DNA from: Thiomonas sp. FB-6
GTDB taxonomy: Bacteria > Pseudomonadota > Gammaproteobacteria > Burkholderiales > Burkholderiaceae_C
DNA: 64,000 bases
Reading direction: 5' to 3'
Assembly: GCF_000377645.1 (NCBI RefSeq)
Contig: NZ_KB898472.1
Coordinates: 1-64,000, forward strand
The notes under the pieces were generated by a model. It saw nothing but the letters and a program-made list of their open reading frames with translations. It was not told where the DNA came from and ran no database searches. Shown in pieces: positions 50,733-57,809 of the stretch. The translations under genes were made by a program, and so were the position numbers. Numbering within the stretch: the first letter of the stretch is position 1; each line of letters opens with the position of its first letter.

Positions 50733-51776
50733 ATGGACCTCGGCATTGCCCTCTACCTCGGCCAGAGCGGACTGACGCTCGGCGCCGTCTACGCGCTGCT
50801 GGCGCTGGCCCTGGTGCTGGTGTTCGCGGTGACGCGGGTGATCTTCATCCCGCAAGGCGAGATCATGACCTTCGGCGCGTTGTCGCTGGTGGCCATCCAC
50901 GCCGGGCGGGTGCCGCAGGCGGTGTGGCTGCTGCCGGTGCTGGGCGTGCTGTCCAGCGTGCTGGATGCGCGGCGCGCGGGGCAGGGCGGGGCGGCGGCGC
51001 TGGCGCGCATGCTGGGCGCCAACCTGGGCCCGGCCGCGCTGGCGCTGGCGGCTTGCTACGCGCTGCCGCTGGGCAAGCTGGACTATGCGCTGCAGATCGT
51101 CGTGGCGCTGCTGGTGACGGTGCCTCTGGGCCCGCTGCTGTACCGGCTGGTGTACCAGCCGGTGGCGCAGGCCTCGGTGCTGACCCTGCTGCTGCTGTCG
51201 GTGGCGCTGCACCTGGCGATGAGCAGCCTGGGGCTGTACTTCTTCGGCCCCGAGGGCTCGCGCCTGCCGGCCTTCACCGACGGCAGCTTCCAGCTGGCGG
51301 GCATGCCGGTGGACCAGCAGACCCTGTGGATCATCGCGCTGTCGGCGGTGCTGGTGGTGGCGCTGTTCGCCTTCTTCAACTACACGCTGTGGGGCAAGGC
51401 CCTGCGCGCCACGGCGGTCAGCCGCACGGGCGCGCAGCTCATGGGCATCTCGCCGGCCTTCGCCGGGCGCACGGCCTTCGCGCTGGCGGCGCTGATCGGG
51501 GCGTTGTCGGGGATTTTCATCGCCTCGACGACCATCATCTATTACGACTCGGGCTTCGTCATCGGGCTGAAGGGCTTCGTGGCGGCGATCATCGGCGGGC
51601 TGTCGAGCTACCCGCTGGCGGCGCTGGGGTCGATTTTCGTGGGGCTGGTGGAGTCCTTCTCCTCCTTCTGGGCCAGCGCCTACAAGGACGTGATCGTGTT
51701 CTCGCTGATCCTGCCCGTGCTGCTGTGGCGTTCGCTGGCGCAGGGCTCCGGGGTGCATCAGGAGGACGAGGAATGA
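50733..51776 (+). CDS. Branched-chain-type ABC transporter permease LivH-like
   Basis: A 347-residue inner-membrane permease with about eight to nine helices (start GQSGLTLGAVYALLALALVLVFAVTRV; conserved AGRTAFALAALIGALSGIF and IIGGLSSYPLAALGSIFVG). The first permease of a Liv-type importer. It overlaps the next gene by four bases (ATGA). Confidence 0.92.
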   Translation: MDLGIALYLGQSGLTLGAVYALLALALVLVFAVTRVIFIPQGEIMTFGALSLVAIHAGRVPQAVWLLPVLGVLSSVLDARRAGQGGAAALARMLGANLGPAALALAACYALPLGKLDYALQIVVALLVTVPLGPLLYRLVYQPVAQASVLTLLLLSVALHLAMSSLGLYFFGPEGSRLPAFTDGSFQLAGMPVDQQTLWIIALSAVLVVALFAFFNYTLWGKALRATAVSRTGAQLMGISPAFAGRTAFALAALIGALSGIFIASTTIIYYDSGFVIGLKGFVAAIIGGLSSYPLAALGSIFVGLVESFSSFWASAYKDVIVFSLILPVLLWRSLAQGSGVHQEDEE

Positions 51777-53572
51777 AGCCCAGGCACTGGATGACGGCCG
51801 GCTTCGTGCTGTTGCTGGCGATCGCGCCGTGGACGGTGGGCAGCTACGGACGCACGCTGCTGGACTACATCGGGCTGGCCACCATCGTGGTGCTGGGCCT
51901 GGTGCTGCTGACGGGGGTGGGCGGGCTGACCAGTTTCGGGCAGGCGGCCTTCGTGGGCATGGGGGCCTATACCAGCGCCTACCTGTGCACGGTGCAGGGC
52001 TGGAACCCGTGGTGGGGGCTGGTGGCGGCGCTGCTGCTGGTGACGGTGGCGGCGCTGGTGCTGGGCTGGCTGACCTTGCGCATGAGCGGGCATTTCCTGC
52101 CGCTGTCCACGCTGGCCTGGGGCCTGAGCATCTACCTGGTGTTCGGCAACGTGCAGGCCATCGGCGGGCAGACGGGCATGAGCGGCATCACGCCGCTGAG
52201 CGTGCTGGGGTGGAAGCTGAGCACGGCGCTGCAGTACCACTACCTGATCTGGGGCGTGGTGCTGCTGATCGTGTGGACCGTGCACAACATGCTGGATTCG
52301 CGCGAGGGGCGGGCCATGCGCGCGCTCAAGGGGGGCACGCTGATGGCCGAGGCGATGGGGGTGAACACCACGCGCTTCAAGACCATCCTGTTCGTGCTGG
52401 CGGCGCAGTACGCCTGCGTGTCGGGCTGGCTGTACGCGCACATGCAGGGTTTCGTGAACCCCACGCCCTTCTCGCTGGGCCAGGGCATCGAGTACCTGTT
52501 CATGGGGGTGGTGGGGGGCATCGGTGACCTGTGGGGCGCCGTGCTGGGCTCGTCGCTGTACTCGCTGGTGCGCCAGTGGCTGCAGGACCTGCTGCCGCAC
52601 CTGCTGGGGCGCAGCGGCAACTTCGAGGACCTGGTGTTCGGGGTGCTGATGATCCTGATCCTGCAGCGCGCACCCGAGGGCCTGTGGGCCAGGGTGCGCG
52701 CGCTGGGAGCGCGCTGGAACACGGCGGCCTCGCTGCCGCCGCGCCCGAGCGCGCCGGTGCTGGCCGAGCGGGCGCGTCCGGCCGCGGGCGAGGTGGTGCT
52801 GCAGGTGCGCGAGCTGAGCAAACGCTTCGGCGGGCTCATCGCCAACCACGCCATCAGCTTCGAGGTGCGCGCCGGCGAGGTGCTGGCGCTGATCGGGCCC
52901 AACGGGGCGGGCAAGAGCACGCTGTTCAACTGCATCTCCGCGGTGGACCGCGCCAGCTCGGGCGAGGTGCGTTTCCGCGAGCGCGCGGTGCACCGGCTGG
53001 ATGCGCGCGCGGTGGCGGCGCTGGGCATGAGCCGCACCTTCCAGCACGTGCGCCTGCTGCCGCGCATGAGCGTGCTGGACAACGTGGCGCTGGGCGCGCA
53101 CCTGCGCGGGCACCACAGTTTCGTGGCCTCGGCCTGGCGCCTGGACCGCGCGCAGGAGGCCTCGATCCAGGCCACCGCGTGGCAGCAGCTGGAGCGCTGC
53201 GGGCTGGCCGAGCACGCGCACGCGCCGGCCGGCAGCCTGCCGCTGGGCCTGCAGCGGGTGGTGGAGATCGCGCGCGCGCTGGCGACCGACCCCTGCCTGC
53301 TGCTGCTGGACGAGCCGGCGGCGGGCCTGCGCTACCTGGAGAAGCGCAACCTGGCGCAATTGCTGGAGCAGTTGCGCGCGCAGGGCCTGGCCATCCTGCT
53401 GGTCGAGCACGACCTGGACTTCGTCATGGGCCTGGCCGACCGCGTGGTGGCGATGGACTTCGGGGAGAAGATCGCCGAGGGGCTGCCGCGCGAGGTGCAG
53501 AAGCACCCGGCGGTGATCGAGGCGTACCTGGGCGGGCTCGACGAGCCGGCCGTGCAAGGAGAGGCAGCATGA
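51773..53572 (+). CDS. Fused ABC permease-ATPase, LivM-LivG
   Basis: A single 599-residue protein. Residues about 1-315 form a LivM permease (LTGVGGLTSFGQAAFVGMGAYTSAYL; GVVGGIGDLWGAVLGSSLY). Residues about 340-590 form a LivG ATPase with Walker A GPNGAGKST, the signature LPLGLQRVVEIARAL, Walker B LLLLDEPAAGL and the LVEHDLDFVMGLADRVVAMDFG block. These two are usually separate genes in Liv operons; here the frame is continuous through a short linker (LPPRPSAPVLAERARPAAG). The stop overlaps livF by four bases. Confidence 0.92.
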   Translation: MKPRHWMTAGFVLLLAIAPWTVGSYGRTLLDYIGLATIVVLGLVLLTGVGGLTSFGQAAFVGMGAYTSAYLCTVQGWNPWWGLVAALLLVTVAALVLGWLTLRMSGHFLPLSTLAWGLSIYLVFGNVQAIGGQTGMSGITPLSVLGWKLSTALQYHYLIWGVVLLIVWTVHNMLDSREGRAMRALKGGTLMAEAMGVNTTRFKTILFVLAAQYACVSGWLYAHMQGFVNPTPFSLGQGIEYLFMGVVGGIGDLWGAVLGSSLYSLVRQWLQDLLPHLLGRSGNFEDLVFGVLMILILQRAPEGLWARVRALGARWNTAASLPPRPSAPVLAERARPAAGEVVLQVRELSKRFGGLIANHAISFEVRAGEVLALIGPNGAGKSTLFNCISAVDRASSGEVRFRERAVHRLDARAVAALGMSRTFQHVRLLPRMSVLDNVALGAHLRGHHSFVASAWRLDRAQEASIQATAWQQLERCGLAEHAHAPAGSLPLGLQRVVEIARALATDPCLLLLDEPAAGLRYLEKRNLAQLLEQLRAQGLAILLVEHDLDFVMGLADRVVAMDFGEKIAEGLPREVQKHPAVIEAYLGGLDEPAVQGEAA

Positions 53573-54321
53573 ACGGCGGGGCCGCGGGGGACGCGAAGCA
53601 GCAGGCGCTGCTGAGCGTGCGGGGCCTGAGCGTGAGCTACGGCAAGGTGCAGGCGGTGCGCGGCGTGGACCTGGAGGTGCCGCGCGGCAGCATCGTCACG
53701 GTCATCGGCCCCAACGGCGCGGGCAAGACCACGCTGCTGGGCGCGGTGATGGGGCTGCTGCGCGCCGGCGGACAGGTGCTGTTCGAGGGGCGCGACCTGG
53801 CGCGCGCCGACGCCCAGCAGCGCGTGGAGGCGGGCATCGGGCTGGTGACCGAGAAGCGCGACCTGTTCGGCTCCATGAGCGTGCATGACAATTTGCTGCT
53901 GGGCTCGTTCCGGCGGCGCGATGGACGGGCGGCGCGCCAGCGTGAGCTCGAGCGGGTGTACGAGCTGTTCCCGCGCCTGAAGGAGCGCCGCGCGCAGGCG
54001 GCGCAGACCCTGTCGGGCGGGGAGCGGCAGATGCTGGCGCTGGGGCGCGCGCTGATGGGCGCGCCGCGCCTGCTCATGCTCGACGAGCCCAGCCTGGGGC
54101 TGGCGCCGCGCATCGTGCGCGAGGTGCTGCACGCGGTGGCGCAGCTGCGCGACGCCGGCATGAGCGTGCTGCTGATCGAGCAGAACGCGCGCGCGGCGCT
54201 GCAGGTGGCCGACTTCGGCTACGTGCTGGAGCTGGGCGAGGTGTCCATGCACGGTCCGGCGCAGCAGCTGCTGCACGACCCCAAGGTCGAAGCGACGTAC
54301 CTCGGCATGCTCAAGGAATAG
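53569..54321 (+). CDS. ABC transporter ATPase LivF-like
   Basis: A 250-residue ATPase with Walker A GPNGAGKTT near residue 47, the signature LSGGERQMLALGRAL, Walker B LLMLDEPSLGLAP and LIEQNARAALQVADFGYVLELG. It is the second ATPase of the importer and overlaps the fused LivMG by four bases. The operon ends here; a GC-rich gap of 128 bases precedes the next gene. Confidence 0.94.
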   Translation: MNGGAAGDAKQQALLSVRGLSVSYGKVQAVRGVDLEVPRGSIVTVIGPNGAGKTTLLGAVMGLLRAGGQVLFEGRDLARADAQQRVEAGIGLVTEKRDLFGSMSVHDNLLLGSFRRRDGRAARQRELERVYELFPRLKERRAQAAQTLSGGERQMLALGRALMGAPRLLMLDEPSLGLAPRIVREVLHAVAQLRDAGMSVLLIEQNARAALQVADFGYVLELGEVSMHGPAQQLLHDPKVEATYLGMLKE

Positions 54322-54449
54322 CGGCGGGGCCGGGCCGGGCCGGCCGGCGGCCGCGCCGGGCACGCTCGCATCGCGCCGCGTGGATGTATGCTGGCGAGGG
54401 CCGTGCTGCGGCGCGGCCTCGCCTTCGAGGAATTCGCCTGGACTCCGCC

Positions 54450-55856
54450 ATGAACGACCGTATCCCGTCCGCCGCGCTGCGCCGCGAGGCCCCCGCCGAA
54501 CTGCTGGGCGCGCTGGCCGCGCGCTTCGGCGACGCCTTCAGCACCGCGCGCGCCGTGTGCGAACAGCACGGGCGCGACGAATCGCCCTTCGACGCCGCGC
54601 CGCCGTCGGGCGTGGTGTTCTGCGCCTCGACCGAGGACGTGGCCGACGCCGTGCGCCTGTGCGCCGCGCACGCGGTGCCGGTGATCGCCTTCGGTGCCGG
54701 CTCCTCGCTGGAAGGGCAATTGCTGGCCGTGCAGGGCGGCATCACGCTGGACCTGACGCGCATGAACGGCGTGCTCGAGGTCGCCGCCGAGGACATGCTG
54801 GCGACGGTGCAGGCCGGCGTGACGCGCCTGCAGCTCAACGAGGAACTGCGCCACAGCGGCCTGTTCTTCCCGATCGACCCGGGGGCGGACGCCACGCTGG
54901 GCGGCATGACCGCCACGCGCGCCAGCGGCACCAACGCCGTGCGCTACGGCACCATGCGCGACAACGTGCTGGCGCTCACCGTGGTGCTGGCCGACGGACG
55001 CGTGGTGCGCACCGGCACGCGCGCGCGCAAGAGCAGCGCGGGATACGACCTCACCCGGCTGTTCATCGGCAGCGAGGGCACGCTGGGCATCGTCACCGAG
55101 GTCACGCTGCGCCTGCATCCGCAGCCGCAGGCGGTGGCCGCGGCGGTGTGTTCCTTTCCGGGCGTGGCCAACGCGGTGGATTGCACCATCGAACTGATCC
55201 AGGCCGCGGTGCCGATCGCGCGCTGCGAGCTCATGGACGCGCATGCGGTGCGCGCGGTCAACGCCCACGACCACCTGGGCCTGCCCGAGCAGCCGCTGCT
55301 GCTGATGGAATTCCACGGCAGCCCCGACGGCGTGCGCGAACAGGCGCAGACCGCGCAGGAGATCGCCGCGGGTCACCAAGGCTCGGACTTCGCCTGGGCC
55401 GACACCCCGGAGGAGCGCACGCGGCTGTGGAAGGCCCGGCACCATGCCTACCTGTCCGCGCTGCAGACGCGCCCGGGCTGCCGCTGCGTGACCACCGACA
55501 CCTGCGTGCCCATCTCGCGCCTGGCCGAGAGCATCAACGACACCGTGGCCGAGGCCGACGCCGCCGGGCTGCCGTACTTCGTGGTCGGCCACGTGGGCGA
55601 TGGCAACTTCCACGTCGGCTACCTGATCGACCCCGAGCGCCCCGAGGAGCGCGACCTGGCCGAAAGCCTCAACGCCAGCCTGGTGCGCCGCGCGCTGCGC
55701 CTGGGCGGCACCTGCACCGGCGAGCACGGCGTGGGCCTGCACAAGCAGGAATTCCTGCGCGAGGAGGCCGGCGAACTGGCCATCGACCTGATGCGCGCGG
55801 TCAAGCAGGCGCTGGACCCGGCGGGCATCCTCAATCCGGGCAAGATCTTCCGCTGA
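54450..55856 (+). CDS. FAD-linked oxidase, D-lactate dehydrogenase (cytochrome)/glycolate oxidase GlcD type
   Basis: A 468-residue flavoprotein of the PCMH/FAD_binding_4 family (about residues 45-220, with PGADATLGGMTATRASG and FIGSEGTLGIVTEVTL) with the FAD-oxidase C-terminal domain ending in GEHGVGLHK and LDPAGILNPGKIF. It oxidises an alpha-hydroxy acid; the family includes D-lactate and glycolate dehydrogenases and 2-hydroxyglutarate forms, not separable here. No glcE or glcF follows, so it is not a glycolate oxidase operon; a D-lactate dehydrogenase is the better match. The ATG 54450 starts the conserved protein; open frame extends further. Confidence 0.87.
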   Translation: MNDRIPSAALRREAPAELLGALAARFGDAFSTARAVCEQHGRDESPFDAAPPSGVVFCASTEDVADAVRLCAAHAVPVIAFGAGSSLEGQLLAVQGGITLDLTRMNGVLEVAAEDMLATVQAGVTRLQLNEELRHSGLFFPIDPGADATLGGMTATRASGTNAVRYGTMRDNVLALTVVLADGRVVRTGTRARKSSAGYDLTRLFIGSEGTLGIVTEVTLRLHPQPQAVAAAVCSFPGVANAVDCTIELIQAAVPIARCELMDAHAVRAVNAHDHLGLPEQPLLLMEFHGSPDGVREQAQTAQEIAAGHQGSDFAWADTPEERTRLWKARHHAYLSALQTRPGCRCVTTDTCVPISRLAESINDTVAEADAAGLPYFVVGHVGDGNFHVGYLIDPERPEERDLAESLNASLVRRALRLGGTCTGEHGVGLHKQEFLREEAGELAIDLMRAVKQALDPAGILNPGKIFR

Positions 55857-55901
55857 GGCGCGGCGCGCGGGGCGTCTTCCCGGCACGTGCGGAGTCGATC
55901 C

Positions 55902-56612
55902 ATGTGCGGCCGCTACGTCCTGAAAAGCGCCCCGCGGCGCATCCTGGAGCAGTTCGGCATCGCCGACGGGCGCGGCGAGACCTCGCGCAGCGAGGAGTGG
56001 CGCCCGCGCTTCAACCTCGCACCGGGACAGTTCGCGCCGGTGCTGCGCTCGGATCCGGCTGGGCCCTGCCTGGACATGCTGCGCTGGGGCCTGGTGCCCG
56101 CGTGGGCGCATGACGAGAGCTTCGCACAGCGCACGGTCAACGCGCGGGGCGAGACGGCCAGCCGCCTGCCGGCCTTTCGTGCGGCCTTCAAGGCGCGGCG
56201 CTGCATCGTGCCGGCCGACGGCTTCTACGAATGGCAGTACGTGCAGGGCAGCCCGCACAAGCAGCCCTGGTACATCAGCCGCCGCGACGGCGAACTGCTG
56301 GCCTTCGCCGGCCTGTGGGAGCACTGGCAGCCCCGAGGCCGCCCGGAGGCGCTGCGCACCTTCACCATCATCACCACCGAGGCCAGCGCCTGGATGCAGC
56401 CGGTGCACGCCCGCATGCCCGCCATCCTCGACGCCGCCGGCGTGCAGGCCTGGCTGGACGGCGCCACCCCGCCCGAGACCCTGCAGGGCCTGCTCGCGCC
56501 GGCCCCCGAGGACGCGCTGCAGCGCCACCCCGTCGGCCGCGCGGTGGGCAACCCGCGCAACGATTCGCCGGAGTTGCCGGAAGCGGTGGAGCCGGACGTC
56601 TCCGCGTCCTGA
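55902..56612 (+). CDS. SOS-response-associated peptidase SRAP (YedK family)
   Basis: A 236-residue protein of the SRAP family, which crosslinks through its N-terminal cysteine to abasic sites in single-stranded DNA and protects them. The diagnostic start MCGRY with Cys2, the NARGET motif, IVPADGFYEW and the PVHARMP active-site histidine region are all present. It starts 45 bases after the FAD oxidase, on the same strand. ATG 55902 is fixed by the catalytic Cys2. Confidence 0.95.
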   Translation: MCGRYVLKSAPRRILEQFGIADGRGETSRSEEWRPRFNLAPGQFAPVLRSDPAGPCLDMLRWGLVPAWAHDESFAQRTVNARGETASRLPAFRAAFKARRCIVPADGFYEWQYVQGSPHKQPWYISRRDGELLAFAGLWEHWQPRGRPEALRTFTIITTEASAWMQPVHARMPAILDAAGVQAWLDGATPPETLQGLLAPAPEDALQRHPVGRAVGNPRNDSPELPEAVEPDVSAS

Positions 56613-56715
56613 TCGGGCCCGTATCGCCCGCGAAGTCTTGGCGGGCCTGCGTCACCGGGGGCTGTGGCGCCATGCATGCCCGCAGGCGGCCTGCGGCGCT
56701 ATGCCGCCACGCGGA

Positions 56716-57195
56716 TCATCGGACTCGTGCCGCGTGCCGCAGCTGCAGCAGCGTCGTGATTTCCACGAGGAGAATCAGGGGCACCAGATACGCGGGGATG
56801 AGCAACAGCGGCAAGGCGGCCATCGGGCGCGTGGAGACCTCGCCGACGGCGCCGGTGGCCAGAGCGGCGTTGAGCCCGCCGAGTCCCACCGCGACCACCA
56901 GGTCGAGGATTCCGAACAGGTTCCAGGCCCTGAATCCGGGGCTGGCGGCGAAGCCGGGCCGGCGCAGCAGCGTGCCAAGGACCCAGGGCGTGGTGAAGCC
57001 GACGATCATGTCGCCCACTCCGGCCGGCCAGGCGAACATGGCGGGCAGGATGCCGTAGGCCCACAGGGCCAGGAATCCGAAGCCCACGACCCGCCAACCC
57101 TGCACCGCGACGAGCAGGCGCAGGTCCGCGGCAAGCGCGTAGGCACGAAAGGCCGGTGCGCGCCACGCGGCCGCGAAGGCCAGCAGCGGCAGCAC
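56716..57195 (-). CDS. Conserved membrane protein of unknown function
   Basis: A 159-residue hydrophobic protein with about four to five membrane helices (LAAGGWRVVGFGFLALWAYGILPAMF-type segments). I do not recognise a family function. Start is a GTG at 57195, since an in-frame stop lies only about 18 bases upstream. The start codon is only 8 bases from the HxlR start on the opposite strand, so either the real start is further in or the gene has lost its 5' end and promoter to the neighbour. It is a candidate for a truncated gene. Confidence 0.6.
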   Translation of the reverse strand: MLPLLAFAAAWRAPAFRAYALAADLRLLVAVQGWRVVGFGFLALWAYGILPAMFAWPAGVGDMIVGFTTPWVLGTLLRRPGFAASPGFRAWNLFGILDLVVAVGLGGLNAALATGAVGEVSTRPMAALPLLLIPAYLVPLILLVEITTLLQLRHAARVR

Positions 57196-57203
57196 GACGC
57201 CCC

Positions 57204-57569
57204 ATGGAATTCAAGCGATCACCTTGCCCCGTTGCCAACACGCTGGAACTCGTCGGCGACAAGTGGACCTTGCTGGTCATCCGCGACCTGCTGCGCGGCA
57301 AGCGCACCTATGGCGAACTGCTCGATTCGCCGGAGCGCATCCCCACCAACATCCTGGCCGAGCGCCTGAAGCGCCTGGAGCGCGCCGGGCTGATCACGAG
57401 CGCCGCCTACCAGGAAAGGCCCGTGCGCTACGCCTACACGCTCACTCCCGGTGGCGAGTCGCTGCGCGCAGTGCTGAAGGCCTTCGCGCGCTGGGGCGAG
57501 GAGCACATTCCGGGCACACGCAGCCTGGCCGCGCCGGCGCGGCAAACAAAAAGCCCCGCAACTCGATGA
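57204..57569 (+). CDS. HxlR-family transcription regulator
   Basis: A 121-residue winged-helix regulator. The conserved opening CPVANTLELVGDKWTLLVIRDLL with the single redox-type cysteine (residue 8), and TNILAERLKRLERAGLI, are characteristic of HxlR. It is divergent from the membrane protein with an 8-base gap and lacks an obvious Shine-Dalgarno. Its last codons and stop overlap the tRNA-Leu terminator on the opposite strand, an economical arrangement. Confidence 0.92.
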   Translation: MEFKRSPCPVANTLELVGDKWTLLVIRDLLRGKRTYGELLDSPERIPTNILAERLKRLERAGLITSAAYQERPVRYAYTLTPGGESLRAVLKAFARWGEEHIPGTRSLAAPARQTKSPATR

Positions 57570-57580
57570 ATTGCGGGGCT
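57544..57580 (-). terminator. Intrinsic terminator of tRNA-Leu
   Basis: A 10-base perfect stem (57552-57561 and 57571-57580) with a nine-base loop, followed on the minus strand by TTTTTGTTTG. It lies 36 bases after the tRNA. The loop holds the stop codon of the hxlR-type gene on the plus strand. Confidence 0.88.
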
Positions 57581-57616
57581 TCGGGGGTTTGCGCGCTGAA
57601 CTGCGAAACCTCGGAT

Positions 57617-57701
<85 letters not shown>

Positions 57702-57711
57702 AAGAAGCGAA

Positions 57712-57739
57712 ACTATAGCAGTTTTCGCGCGCGTGTCCA
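57712..57739 (-). promoter_or_regulatory. sigma70-type promoter of tRNA-Leu
   Basis: On the minus strand TGGACA (57734-57739) and TATAGT (57712-57717) are separated by 16 bases, and the tRNA 5' end follows 10 bases later. Strong match to the sigma70 consensus. Confidence 0.78.
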
Positions 57740-57809
57740 GTATGCTGCGAACAACACGCGTTGGCGCGGGTCCATCCCGGGGCCGCCGGCGCGACGCTAG
57801 GGGAAGGCA

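Noticed and set aside
54322-54449. GC-rich repeated GGCCGGGCC before the FAD oxidase
   Set aside because: Short self-complementary GC words are expected at this base composition; no clear single stem or T-run.
57702-57809. Hidden HTH domain of RNase R upstream of the TTG start
   Set aside because: Only 108 bases remain before tRNA-Leu and an in-frame TAG lies at 57798; no frame gives HTH-like sequence.
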